Below the pieces are notes generated by a model. That model saw only the letters and a program-made list of their open reading frames with translations, was not told the DNA's origin and did no database searches. The translations under genes and the position numbers were made by a program. This document shows, piece by piece, positions 9,634 through 21,554 of a stretch of DNA of 64,000 nt; position 1 is the first letter of the stretch; each line of letters begins with the position of its first letter. The stretch comes from Thermoanaerobaculia bacterium (GTDB taxonomy: Bacteria; Acidobacteriota; Thermoanaerobaculia; Multivoradales; JAIOJS01), in the NCBI GenBank assembly GCA_030429235.1, contig JAUIDB010000001.1, positions 283,696-347,695 on the forward strand, given 5' to 3'.

Positions 9634-10004
9634 GAGGCCTCGGGAACGTCGGTGGGGCGTTGGATGGCTCGCGACACCAGGATCCAGTCCCAGATGCCGC
9701 CGGCGCCGTCGCGGTAGATGTCGACGAACTCGACGCCGGCGTGACAGAAGGTGTGCACCTGACCCCGCTCCGCCTTGCGGTGGATGACGACCCACCGCAC
9801 GACCACCTCGACGCTGACCTTGTGGCCCCGGTGCTGGAGTTCGAGGAAGTGGTTCTCTCCCACCTCGAGCTCGCTGTCGACGCGCAGGGCCATTCCGTAG
9901 AGCCCAATGTTGCGCACCTCGACGTCGTCGGGGCTCTTCAGAGTGCCCACGACACCGTCGATGTGGTGGCGGCCGTGTCGCCGCGTAGAGGGATGCGTGG
10001 CCAT
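9630..10004 (-). CDS. PilZ-domain protein, putative c-di-GMP binder
   Basis: Soluble protein of 124 residues. The N-terminus carries an RxxxR signature (RRHGR, residues 8-12), followed about 20 residues later by VRNIGLYGMAL, matching the second PilZ motif (D/N-x-S-x-x-G) except for Gly in place of Ser. These motifs bind cyclic di-GMP in characterised PilZ domains, so nucleotide binding is plausible but the Ser change may weaken it. The gene overlaps the kinase gene by four bases, implying coupled production and possibly a joint signalling role linking c-di-GMP to the kinase. Confidence 0.82.
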   Translation of the reverse strand: MATHPSTRRHGRHHIDGVVGTLKSPDDVEVRNIGLYGMALRVDSELEVGENHFLELQHRGHKVSVEVVVRWVVIHRKAERGQVHTFCHAGVEFVDIYRDGAGGIWDWILVSRAIQRPTDVPEAS

Positions 10005-10192
10005 GCAAGAGGCAGATTAGTAGCCCCGGCGAACGGAGTCAAACGAGCGTGCACAGGGGGTGGAACCCCCGAGCCGGCGACTTCCTACGCCAATCCTCCC
10101 GGCAGGTGGCCGCGTGGGGTAGGTGGCGGCTGTCCGCACCGGTGGTAACCGTCGCGCGGTTCGAGCTTCCCCTTTGCTACCATCGCCCCCCG

Positions 10193-11596
10193 ATGGGGAA
10201 GGGACCGACCATAGAACCTGCGCTGCGTGCGCGGAGTCGAGTGCTGGCGACGTGCCTCGGTGTGTTGTTCCTGTGGACAGCGACGAGTGGCTGCCAGCGA
10301 AGCGCTCGCGAGCCTGAACCGACCCCGGTCGTGCTGGTGACGATCGACACGCTGCGGGCCGATCATCTCGGGAGCTACGGTTATCCTCGCGGAGTGACGC
10401 CCTTTCTCGATCGACTGGCCACCCAGGGGCGTCGTTACGCCAACGCCATCGCTTCCGGTTCGCACACCGCGCCGTCGCACGCCTCGATCTTCACCTCGCG
10501 CCAGCCCTTTCAGCACGGCGTCGTCAAGAACGGTCAACGTCTGCCCGCGCAGGAACGGCCGGTGGCCGAACTGCTGGCAGGGTTGGGCTGGGAGACCGCC
10601 GGGTTTGCCAGCGTCGGGTTCCTCAACGAGCTCGACCAGGGGTTCGGGACCTTCGACGCCGCCTGGCGCAGTGGCGACAAGACGGTCGATCTGGCGCTCG
10701 ACTGGTGGGCCGTACGGACGGCGGGACCCGAGGCGGGGCAGCAGCCCTTCTTCCTCTGGATCCATCTCTACGATCCGCACAGCGGCAAGGGTCCGCGGCC
10801 GGCGATCGAGCCGGATCGAGCGGCTCTCGAGGCGCGTCGGGCCGACGAAGGGGAGGAGCTGGTCTCCTTGCTCGAGCAGCGGGGGCTCGACCCGGCGGTG
10901 TTCGAATCGACCGAGCGGCTGCTCGACCGCTACGACCTCTACGATGCCGGGATCCGGTTCGCCGACCGGCAGGTCGAGCGGCTCTACCAGACGATCACGG
11001 CGGCCGCGCCTCGGACGCGCTGGATCATCACCTCCGACCACGGCGAGGGGATGGGCAACCACGGCTACGTCGACCACGGCAAGTACTTGTACCGCGAGCA
11101 GCTCCACGTGCCCCTGATTCTGGCCGGTCCCGGTGTCACGCCGGGGTCTGATCCCGAGTTGGTTCGCCTGGTCGACCTCTACCCGACCATCCTCGATTGG
11201 GCCGGGGTGGCGCCAGCCGAGCGCCCGACGTCGCTGGAGGGGCGGTCGCTGGCGGCGGACGGTGGTCCCGGCGCTCTGCCGCCGCGCCTGGCCTTTGCCC
11301 AGCGCCGCCCCAAGGACGGGGCCCGCCACCGGCAGAGCTGGGTCGACGGCGAGGTCTATTCCCTCGAGACCGCGCGCTACAAGCTGATCCACGGCACCCA
11401 TGCCAGCCCCGAGTTCTACGACCGTGAGGTCGATCCCTGGGAACTCGACAACCGGGCGGGAGAGGGAGACGCGATGGAGGGCCAGCTGCGCGACTGGTTG
11501 CTCACCTACGTGGCCAGCGCCGACCCCACCACCCCGGAGGAGGCCGATGCACCGACCGAGCACGACGACGAGCTCCGTGCCCTCGGCTATCTGTAG
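10193..11596 (+). CDS. Sulfatase-fold lipoprotein, Thr-nucleophile type
   Basis: Alkaline-phosphatase/sulfatase superfamily lipoprotein of 467 residues. The start at 10193 gives a lipoprotein signal peptide ending in the lipobox-like SGC near residue 34; an earlier in-frame start would bury it. Metal-site motifs are visible: VTIDTLRADHLGSYGY, SDHGEGMGNHG, and HVPLILAGPG. At the nucleophile position the sequence is HTAPSH, with Thr where true sulfatases have Cys or Ser matured to formylglycine. This fits the phosphotransfer or phosphoglycerol-transferase-like branch better than a classical sulfatase. It ends in LRALGYL, as does the convergent gene 12 bases away. Substrate unknown. Confidence 0.85.
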   Translation: MGKGPTIEPALRARSRVLATCLGVLFLWTATSGCQRSAREPEPTPVVLVTIDTLRADHLGSYGYPRGVTPFLDRLATQGRRYANAIASGSHTAPSHASIFTSRQPFQHGVVKNGQRLPAQERPVAELLAGLGWETAGFASVGFLNELDQGFGTFDAAWRSGDKTVDLALDWWAVRTAGPEAGQQPFFLWIHLYDPHSGKGPRPAIEPDRAALEARRADEGEELVSLLEQRGLDPAVFESTERLLDRYDLYDAGIRFADRQVERLYQTITAAAPRTRWIITSDHGEGMGNHGYVDHGKYLYREQLHVPLILAGPGVTPGSDPELVRLVDLYPTILDWAGVAPAERPTSLEGRSLAADGGPGALPPRLAFAQRRPKDGARHRQSWVDGEVYSLETARYKLIHGTHASPEFYDREVDPWELDNRAGEGDAMEGQLRDWLLTYVASADPTTPEEADAPTEHDDELRALGYL

Positions 11597-11608
11597 CGCG
11601 CAGCTTCG

Positions 11609-13474
11609 CTAGAGGTAGCCCAGAGCGCGGAGCTGCTCCTCGAGCTCCGGGTCGAGGTCTTCCGGGATCGTGGCCTCGGCCTCGCCGGCTTCGGCGGTGA
11701 GGATCGAGAGCAGAGTGCGCATTCGCTCCGCCCGCTCGGGCTCGTGCCCCAGCTGGTCGTCTCGCTCGGCGGGATCGGTCTCCAGGTCGAACAGGGCCTC
11801 CCACCCTGGTCGCTCGTCGTGCTCCTTCTTGGGGGTGGCCCGCAGGTACTTGTAGCGCGCGTCGCGCAGGCTCTTGACCTCCAGCGGTCCCCAGTAGATC
11901 GACTCGGAGAGGGCGTCGGCGGGGGGCATGGTGCGACCGCCGAAGAGGGGTACGATCGAGCGGCCCTGCACCGGATGATCGAATGGCACGTCGAGCAGGT
12001 CCAGCAGGGTGGGGTAGAGATCGACCAGGCGCACGGGAGCCTCCACCACCAGCCCCGGCGCGCGCTCGAGCCCGCGCTCCCGACGGAGCGACTCCGGCAG
12101 GTGCACCAGGAGCGGGACCCGGGTCTGGTGCTCGAACATGGTGTGGCCGTGGCCCCAGTGGTCGTGATCCCAGAGTTCCTCGCCGTGGTCGCTGGTGATC
12201 ACGACCAGGGTGTTCTCCAGGCGGCCCGCCGCCTCGAGGTGCCCGAAGAGGATCTCGAGCTGCCGGTCGACGTAGCGGATGCCGGAATCGTAGAGAGCGT
12301 TGACGTACTCCCGTTCGGTGGGGGTGAGGTCCTGGCCGTACTCGCCCAGGGTGGCACGTTCGAAGGCCTCTCCCACGCGGCCGGGGTCGAGGCCCTCAGC
12401 GAACTCTCGGTGGGTGTAGGGGTCGTGGATCTCGTAGGTGTGCAGGAAGGTGAAGAGGGGGCGGCGATCCTCGCGGTCGAGGGCGGCGACGACGCGATCG
12501 ACGTCGTGGATCCAGCGTTCGATCCGGTGGGCTTCGAAGCCACGCGAGAAGCCGAAACGGTAGGCCAGCTGGGCGCCGCCGGTCGACGCCTGGGTGCGGT
12601 AGCCGGCCCGCCACAGGACCTCGGCTAGTGGCGGCGAGGTGAGCCCCTGGCGGCTGATCGGGTAGAGGCCGGAGAAGAGCGAGCGGTGGGAGGGGCGGGT
12701 CCAGGAGGACTGGCTGACCGCGGTGGCGAAGCGGGTACCGGCGGAGCTCCAGCGGTCGAGGAAGGGGCTGGTGGGGTGTTTGGTATAACCGTAGCTGCCC
12801 AGCCGATCCGCGCGCAGGGTGTCGAGTACGACCAGCAGCAGGTCGTACCGCTCGGGCGGGGTCCGGACGGTGATCTCGGGCACCGCCCACGCCGGCCAGA
12901 GGTTGGCGTCGTGCGGACCCTCCACCAGGAGTTCCAGGGAGACGGCATGACCGGCCCAGGGGGCGAGGGGCACGGCCTGGTCCGACCAGGAAGCGCCGGC
13001 GGCAGTGGTCAGCGTGCGGTCGAGCAGTTCGTGGAAGGTGCCGTCCTCCTCGGTCAGGGTGACCCGGAAGCGCAGGTCGGTGCCCTCGGTCAGTGGTTCG
13101 AGGGCGTGACCCAGGCCGAGTTCGAGCTGCGGCTCGCCGGCGGGAAGCTGGACCTCGAACCGATAGCGGCTGCCGGTGGGCGCGAGCAGGGCGAGCCGTC
13201 CGTCCCGCTCGTCGGGACCGCGGTGCAGGACGATCCGCGCCAACCGGCCCGGCGCGGCGACGCCACCGACGTGGGCGGGTAGGAACTTGGCCGGTACGGC
13301 CCGCTCCGGATTGGGCCAGTGCACCTCGGTGGCCGCGCCGTCGAGGAGCCGCACGGGTTCGGGCGGGACCGGCGCCGCGGTCTCGCGACAGGCCAGCGTG
13401 AGCAGCGACCCGGCCAGCACCAGAAGCGACCCGGCCCGCGTCCGCCGAGAGGAGCTGGAACCGTAGCGCTTCAC
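11609..13474 (-). CDS. Sulfatase-fold lipoprotein with N-terminal beta domain
   Basis: Predicted lipoprotein of 621 residues. A lipobox-like LTLAC ends the signal peptide. Residues of about 40-200 form a beta-rich domain, followed by a sulfatase-fold catalytic domain with VVLDTLRADRLGSYGYTKH, SSWTRPSHRSLFSG, ITSDHGEELWDHDHWGHG and the C-terminal LRALGYL. As in the neighbouring gene, the nucleophile position is Thr (TRPSH). I chose GTG 13474 because it overlaps the upstream glycosyltransferase stop as GTGA; a GTG 15 bases earlier is possible. Coupling to a GT-C glycosyltransferase suggests work on a lipid-linked or surface glycan. The substrate is not predictable. Confidence 0.86.
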   Translation of the reverse strand: MKRYGSSSSRRTRAGSLLVLAGSLLTLACRETAAPVPPEPVRLLDGAATEVHWPNPERAVPAKFLPAHVGGVAAPGRLARIVLHRGPDERDGRLALLAPTGSRYRFEVQLPAGEPQLELGLGHALEPLTEGTDLRFRVTLTEEDGTFHELLDRTLTTAAGASWSDQAVPLAPWAGHAVSLELLVEGPHDANLWPAWAVPEITVRTPPERYDLLLVVLDTLRADRLGSYGYTKHPTSPFLDRWSSAGTRFATAVSQSSWTRPSHRSLFSGLYPISRQGLTSPPLAEVLWRAGYRTQASTGGAQLAYRFGFSRGFEAHRIERWIHDVDRVVAALDREDRRPLFTFLHTYEIHDPYTHREFAEGLDPGRVGEAFERATLGEYGQDLTPTEREYVNALYDSGIRYVDRQLEILFGHLEAAGRLENTLVVITSDHGEELWDHDHWGHGHTMFEHQTRVPLLVHLPESLRRERGLERAPGLVVEAPVRLVDLYPTLLDLLDVPFDHPVQGRSIVPLFGGRTMPPADALSESIYWGPLEVKSLRDARYKYLRATPKKEHDERPGWEALFDLETDPAERDDQLGHEPERAERMRTLLSILTAEAGEAEATIPEDLDPELEEQLRALGYL

Positions 13475-15366
13475 CGTCCGCCGGCCCACACGAAAAGTTC
13501 GGCCTTGGCTTCGGCCTGCAGTTCCTTGCCGTCGAGTCGCACGGCGAGGTCCCCGGCCCGGCCCGAGAAGCGCGGGCTGGTGAGGAAGATGTCACCCCCC
13601 GACGCCGGGCCGAGGTAGAGCGGCAGGCTCTCCCCCGGCAGTTCGAGGCGCAACTCGGGGGCCCAGCGGTCACCGACCGCCAACCGCACCCGCAGCGACA
13701 GCTCGCGGTCGACCAGTTCCGTCGGCAGTGGCGCCGTCAGCCGCCCGTCGTCGCCTCGATGGAGTCGAATGCGCCCGGCCTGCGGATGCTCCAACCGGCG
13801 GTGGGGTTGCAGGAACACCACCAGCGAGCTGTCTCGCGCCTGCAGGAGTCGACCGGGAAAGTCCTGTCGCGGGACCTGGTCGAGCCAGTCGGGGGCCGTA
13901 CCGCTCTGCTGCCAGCGGGTGAGCTGCCGGCGCGGCAGGATCAGGGCATCGAGATCGGCCAGACTCTCGGCCGGGGGCCGGTCGTCGAGTCGCTGGTAGA
14001 CAGGGGAGCGGGGGAACCGTCCACGGCGATCGCGGCCGATGGTGCCGACGCGGAACGCCCGTGAGGGTTCCGGCAGCTGCCTCTCGACCCAGTCCTGGGC
14101 CAGATCCCAGGTCGAGGGCACCGCCTGGCTGTGGATCCAGGAGACCGTACCGTGGAGCGGCGGCAGCACCAGCAACACCAGGAAGAGGGCGATCAAAAGC
14201 GAGCGCAGGGGCCGCCGGGCGCGGGCGGCGACGTGGTGCAGCGTGAGTAGGGCCACCGCCGCGCCGAGGGCCACGAAGGGGACGACCTGGAGGAAGTGGT
14301 TGGCCTTGGCCCGGGGACTGGCCAGGGCGTAGAGCAGATAGTAGGCCGGCGGATAGCTCAGCAGCACGGCCCAGCGCAGGCGCAAGCTCTGGCCCTCGGT
14401 CGCGCTGCGCCGACGCCACAACCAGCGCGCGACGAGGAGGAGCCCGAGGCCGCCGAGGCTCGCGATCCAGGGCCGGTGGAAGTTCTCGGTGAAGGGGTAG
14501 CCGAGGGTCTCGATCAGGACCTCGAGCGGCCCTCCCGAGTCGGTGGTGCGCTGGTAGTGGGCCTGGTTCTTCTCCAGCGAACGCAGCACTCGGGGCAGGT
14601 CCGGGTTGAAGGCCCAGAAGGTAAGGAAACTCGCCCCGCCCGCCAGCGCCAGCGCGCTCAGGCGGCGCCAGGCCTCGCCCGAGCGCAGGGCCCAGAGCGT
14701 GGCCAGGGTGAGAGGAATGGCCACCGCCACGCCGTTGAGTTTGGCGCCCACCGCCAGTCCGACGGCGGCTCCGGCCAGGAGGTAGCGGCCGTAGTGTGGC
14801 CGACCCTCCAGTGCGCGCCAGGAGCAGAGCAGGGCGAGCAGAGTCGCCGCTACCAGCTCGATGTCGGGTTTGAAGATGGCGCTCGAGTGGTAGAGCCGCG
14901 GTGTGATCGCGGCCAGGCCGACGGCGAGCAGGGCTCCTTCGGGTCGCAGGAGGCGGCGGCCGAGGAGGAAGAGCAGGAGGAGCGTAGCGCTACCCCACAG
15001 CGCCTGGGTGCTGCGCAGGAGGTGGTAGGCGGTTGGCGTCAAGTGGCCCGCCCGATTGACCATGGCCGGGGTCTCGAAGCGCTGGTGCAGCTCCTGGCCG
15101 ATCGCCAGCAGCCCGGCCTGGGGCAGGTAGGAGACACCGCCGTAGTAGCCGTTGGCGAGTTCGAAGCCACCCGGCTTCAAGATCGCCTCGAGGTTGAATA
15201 CGTTGAACCGTTCGTCCCACCAGCGAGTAGGGCCCGGCTCGGGCCAGCCGAGCCAGAGCGAAAGCACGAGATGGAGGGTCAGGATCGCGCCCAGACCCCA
15301 GCGCACAGCCCGCGGCGACGGGCCAGGGGTGAGGCTCTCGGCGAGAGCTGAGTCGATCGCGGTCAC
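13471..15366 (-). CDS. GT-C (PMT/ArnT-like) membrane glycosyltransferase
   Basis: Polytopic inner-membrane protein of 631 residues with about ten hydrophobic helices and a C-terminal periplasmic beta-rich domain of roughly 200 residues. The first periplasmic loop holds the acidic motif WWDERFN near residue 50, comparable to the catalytic D/E motif of PMT/ArnT enzymes, which use polyprenyl-phosphate sugars. Another family-like phrase is ITPRLYHSSAIFKPDIE in the next loop. It starts at GTG 15366 and is coupled to the sulfatase-fold gene downstream. Acceptor and sugar are unknown. Confidence 0.82.
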   Translation of the reverse strand: MTAIDSALAESLTPGPSPRAVRWGLGAILTLHLVLSLWLGWPEPGPTRWWDERFNVFNLEAILKPGGFELANGYYGGVSYLPQAGLLAIGQELHQRFETPAMVNRAGHLTPTAYHLLRSTQALWGSATLLLLFLLGRRLLRPEGALLAVGLAAITPRLYHSSAIFKPDIELVAATLLALLCSWRALEGRPHYGRYLLAGAAVGLAVGAKLNGVAVAIPLTLATLWALRSGEAWRRLSALALAGGASFLTFWAFNPDLPRVLRSLEKNQAHYQRTTDSGGPLEVLIETLGYPFTENFHRPWIASLGGLGLLLVARWLWRRRSATEGQSLRLRWAVLLSYPPAYYLLYALASPRAKANHFLQVVPFVALGAAVALLTLHHVAARARRPLRSLLIALFLVLLVLPPLHGTVSWIHSQAVPSTWDLAQDWVERQLPEPSRAFRVGTIGRDRRGRFPRSPVYQRLDDRPPAESLADLDALILPRRQLTRWQQSGTAPDWLDQVPRQDFPGRLLQARDSSLVVFLQPHRRLEHPQAGRIRLHRGDDGRLTAPLPTELVDRELSLRVRLAVGDRWAPELRLELPGESLPLYLGPASGGDIFLTSPRFSGRAGDLAVRLDGKELQAEAKAELFVWAGGR

Positions 15367-15470
15367 GGTCTGCGAGCAGTGCGAGGGCGGGACGAAACGG
15401 TCCCTCAGGAGAGCGAGTCGGCGGACTCGCGGCTCAGCAGACTAGCATAGGCCAGTGTCGACGGCAGGGC

Positions 15471-16565
15471 TCAGTCGAGGGTCTCGCCGCTGGCCTCGGC
15501 GTAGGCCCGCTCGAGGGTCTGCGGTACGAAGGCGGCCCAGTTGCGCTCGGCGGTTTCGTCGTCGACCAGCTGGCTCTTCACCTCACTCAGGTCGAGGCTC
15601 TCCTGGGCCTCGGCGAGGGTCTGGCCCTGGGCGACGGCGGCCTGGGCGTGGGCCACGATGTCGCCGAGGTAGCGGCGGATGAGCTCGAGCTGGTCACGCC
15701 CTTCGAACGCTGGCCCGTGGCCCGGCAGGATCCACTCGAAGTCGAGTTCGGCCAGCGCATCGAGCGTGGTCAACCAGCTCGACGGATAGCCGTGGCCGCC
15801 GAACGGCAGGGCGTCGAGCAGGTCGCCCGTGATCAACACCTTCTGCTCGGGCAGGTAGACCACGGTATCGCCGCCGGTGTGGGCTCGATGGTAGAAGAGC
15901 TCGATCGGCCCCAGTCCGTGGTCGAGGGTGATCCGCTCGGTGTAGCCGAGGGTCGGTGCGAGGATCGTGGTCACCTTCCGCTCTTCGACCATCGTCTTGG
16001 TCTCGGCGATGTCGGTAGCGAGTTTGGCCAGGCCGGCTTCGTCGAGCGGCTCGCCCTGGCGGTCGACTCCCTGCTCGAGGCGCGATTCGGCGGCGACGAT
16101 GGCGTCGACCCACCGTTCTGTGGTGGCTTCGAACTGCGGCTGCGCGCGCTCCGCCACGTCGCGACGGAGCGACTGGTGGCCGATGATCTCGAAGGTCTCG
16201 CCGAATCGCTGACGGTAGACGCGATTGCCGAGGGTGTGGTCCTCGTGCCAGTGCGTGTTGATGACCACGCGCAGCGGAGCGTAGGTGCGGGACTGCAGCG
16301 CGTCGAGGGCGCGGGTCAGGAAGTCCTCGCTCGCCGGCGCGTCGATCGCCACGATACCGGTGGTATCGACGAGGAACACGGCGTTGGCATCGTTGAACCG
16401 TCGAGCGGGCTCCTGGGGTGCAAACAGCACCCCGGGGGCGATCTCGACCAGCGGGGATCCGGGTTCGGGAGAACTCGTCTCCTCCTGGGGCTCGCCGAAG
16501 GCCACAGATCCGATGGCGAGACCCAGGAGGGTGAGAACGGAGCGGAGCGGTCGAACACGTGACAT
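15471..16565 (-). CDS. Exported metallo-beta-lactamase-fold hydrolase
   Basis: Protein of 364 residues with a signal peptide (MSRVRPLRSVLTLLGLAIGS) and a metallo-beta-lactamase fold. The zinc motif THWHEDHTLGN lies near residue 105, the second ligand region HRAHTGGDTVVYLP near 230, then GDLLDALPFGGHGYP and PGHGPAF. The distribution of ligands resembles the periplasmic MBL-fold proteins related to SoxH/quinoprotein relay hydrolases more than true beta-lactamases. The long helical insertion between the first two motifs is not typical of antibiotic-degrading enzymes. Probably a single-gene unit. Substrate unknown. Confidence 0.85.
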   Translation of the reverse strand: MSRVRPLRSVLTLLGLAIGSVAFGEPQEETSSPEPGSPLVEIAPGVLFAPQEPARRFNDANAVFLVDTTGIVAIDAPASEDFLTRALDALQSRTYAPLRVVINTHWHEDHTLGNRVYRQRFGETFEIIGHQSLRRDVAERAQPQFEATTERWVDAIVAAESRLEQGVDRQGEPLDEAGLAKLATDIAETKTMVEERKVTTILAPTLGYTERITLDHGLGPIELFYHRAHTGGDTVVYLPEQKVLITGDLLDALPFGGHGYPSSWLTTLDALAELDFEWILPGHGPAFEGRDQLELIRRYLGDIVAHAQAAVAQGQTLAEAQESLDLSEVKSQLVDDETAERNWAAFVPQTLERAYAEASGETLD

Positions 16566-16665
16566 CGAGGGAGCCTCCCAGTTGGTTGCAGAGGCGGCCT
16601 CTCGCCCCTCTTTCCAGAGTACGGAGAAAGGGCCCTCGAGGTTCTCGGCATTCGCCGCGCTCGAC

Positions 16666-19521
<2,856 letters not shown>

Positions 19522-19687
19522 GGTGAGCTCCTTGGGAAGATGGGACTGGGTAGCCCGCGCCCGGGCGCGGTGGCGGGCTCGTCCGGAGATCGCGGGGCGT
19601 GCGATCGTGGGTACCGCGCGATTATAGGGAAGAGGCTCGGTCGGGCAACCTGAGGCCCGCGCCAGCGGTGCGCTACAGTCTTCCGGG

Positions 19688-20338
19688 ATGAACGAGGTGC
19701 CACCACCGACCGATCGTCAGCGGCTGCGGCGCGTGTTCTCCGAGATCCACGCTAGCCGCAGCTGGGGTGGTGAGGAAGAGTCGGTCTCCGGCCCCGGATC
19801 GAGCCGGCAGCGCGCCGCCGCGTTCCTGCCGGATCTCCTCGACTTGGTAGCCCGACTGGAGGTGGGGACGCTGCTCGACGCGCCCTGCGGAGACTTCAAC
19901 TGGGCCGCACCGCTGGCCGACCGCGTCGCCCGCTACATCGGGGTCGACCTCGTGCCGGAGCTGATCGAGCGTTGCCGCCGCGAGCACGCTGCCGCCCACC
20001 GCTCCTTCCACTGCCTCGACATGGTGCACGACACGCTGCCGGCGGCCGATCTCGTGCTCTGTCGCGACGGTTGGGTCCACCTCGGCGAGCCGGACCTCTG
20101 GCAGTCGCTGGCGCGGTTTCGAGCCAGCGGGGCGGAGTACCTCCTGACCACGACCTTCGTCGGCGACCGAGCCAATGAGCCGATCGAAAGCGGCGGTTGG
20201 CGCCCGCTGAACCTGGAACGGCCGCCGTTCGACTTTCCGCCGCCCCTCGCCGTCGTCGACGAGCGCTGCCTTCACAGCGACGGGATCTACGCCGACAAGC
20301 GCCTCGGCCTCTGGCGGCTCTCAGATCTCCCCGGGTAG
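19688..20338 (+). CDS. Class I SAM-dependent methyltransferase
   Basis: Cytoplasmic protein of 216 residues with a Rossmann-type methyltransferase fold. Motif I is TLLDAPCGDFNW near residue 60, the acidic end of strand 2 is IGVDLVPELIE, and a later strand reads DLVLCRDGWVHL. The PCGDFNW form of motif I occurs in a group of small uncharacterised methyltransferases. Substrate unknown. The stop codon lies in the loop of a short inverted repeat (CCGGG-TAG-CCCGG, 20331-20343), which could help end transcription between this gene and the convergent ATPase gene. Confidence 0.83.
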   Translation: MNEVPPPTDRQRLRRVFSEIHASRSWGGEEESVSGPGSSRQRAAAFLPDLLDLVARLEVGTLLDAPCGDFNWAAPLADRVARYIGVDLVPELIERCRREHAAAHRSFHCLDMVHDTLPAADLVLCRDGWVHLGEPDLWQSLARFRASGAEYLLTTTFVGDRANEPIESGGWRPLNLERPPFDFPPPLAVVDERCLHSDGIYADKRLGLWRLSDLPG

Positions 20339-20384
20339 CCCGGATTCCGTCGCGACGCCCCGGTTTGGTCGCTGGAACCCGCCG

Positions 20385-21551
20385 CTATCGCTTCGGCCAG
20401 GTCCAGGGCGGACGTTCGAAGAGATCGAGGCCGTGCACGAAGGTCTCGCTCAGATCCTTGTCGAGCTCGATGCGGTGGGTGAGAGGGTCCTCCAGAAGTC
20501 CGTCGATCAGGGGCCTGGCGTGGGACACCACCCACAGCTGGCTGGCCTCGGCGGCGCGCCGGATCAGGCGTCCTAGGGGAGCGAGCAGATCGGGGTGCAG
20601 ACTGGTCTCCGGCTCGTTGAGGACCATCAGCCCGGGAGGTCGCGGGGTCAGCAAGGCCGCGATCCAGAGCAGGTAGCGCAGTGTTCCGTCGGACAGCTCC
20701 GACTGGGCCAGGGGGCGCAACAGGCCCGGTTGCGAGAAGGTGAGGCCAAAGCGTCCGTCGACGACCTGCACGGAGACCTCGGCGCCGGCGAAGGCGTCTT
20801 CGACCGCGGCGCGCAACCCCTCCTCGTCGCCGATCTCGCGGATCGTCTGCCAGGCGGCGGCGAGGTCGCCTCCATCGTCGGCCAACACCGGGGTTCGGGT
20901 GCCGATGTGGGGGCGTCGAGCCGGGGCACCGCGGTCAGAGCGGAAGTGGTCGTAGAAACGCCAGGATCGGATCTGTCGCCGCAACTCCAGCACCTCGGGG
21001 GCGCGTTCGGGGTCGGCGAGCTGCGGCAGCATGGAGTCGAAACCAGCCAGATTCTGCTCGATCACCTGCCAGCGACCGTCGGCGTCGCGAGCGCGGACCA
21101 GGTTGCCGCGCCGATCGACCAGGGTCGAGCGGGGATGCCACCGTTCGCCGTGCCAGATCGCTTCCCGTTTGATCTCGGGATCGTGGCCGAACAGCGTTCG
21201 CGGCACCGGGGTCGGGAGCCCGAATTCGATGGCGTAAGAGAAGGGGTCACCGGCGAAACCGAGGCGCAGGTGGACCGGCTCCCGCCTCGGGCCACCCTGC
21301 ACCGGATGGTCGCCCGCCTTGACCGCCCGGGCGAAGGACTCCGGCCCGGCCCAGAGTACCGATTCGAAACCTCCCTCGGCGGCCAGAGAGCTGGTGGCGG
21401 AGCCGTGCGCGGTAGCCGCCAGCAGTCGAAGACTGCGGTAGAGGCTGGATTTGCCGGAGCCGTTGGCGCCGGTGACCAGGTTGAGCCGACCCAGAGGGAG
21501 CGTGAGGTCCCGCAGCGAGCGGTAGTTCGCTACGGCCAGGGTGTGGAGCAC
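20385..21551 (-). CDS. AAA-21/RecF-like ATPase
   Basis: Soluble ATPase of 388 residues with an ABC/SMC-type head. Walker A is VTGANGSGKSSL at about residues 26-37, the signature region is QSELSDGTLRYLL, Walker B is GLMVLNEPETSLHPDLL, and the switch histidine is in WVVSHARPLID. Such stand-alone ATPases are common. Some act with a nuclease partner in phage defence, but no such partner is next to this gene. It starts with GTG three bases after the stop of the SDR gene, suggesting a two-gene unit. Function not assigned. Confidence 0.85.
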   Translation of the reverse strand: MLHTLAVANYRSLRDLTLPLGRLNLVTGANGSGKSSLYRSLRLLAATAHGSATSSLAAEGGFESVLWAGPESFARAVKAGDHPVQGGPRREPVHLRLGFAGDPFSYAIEFGLPTPVPRTLFGHDPEIKREAIWHGERWHPRSTLVDRRGNLVRARDADGRWQVIEQNLAGFDSMLPQLADPERAPEVLELRRQIRSWRFYDHFRSDRGAPARRPHIGTRTPVLADDGGDLAAAWQTIREIGDEEGLRAAVEDAFAGAEVSVQVVDGRFGLTFSQPGLLRPLAQSELSDGTLRYLLWIAALLTPRPPGLMVLNEPETSLHPDLLAPLGRLIRRAAEASQLWVVSHARPLIDGLLEDPLTHRIELDKDLSETFVHGLDLFERPPWTWPKR

Positions 21552-21554
21552 GCC

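Noticed and set aside
7432-9717. 761-residue plus-strand frame
   Set aside because: Antisense to the kinase gene, GC-rich shadow without domains; the kinase motifs on the other strand are clear.
20385-21551. Phage-defence ATPase system
   Set aside because: The ATPase has no nuclease, reverse transcriptase or other effector partner nearby, only a metabolic SDR.
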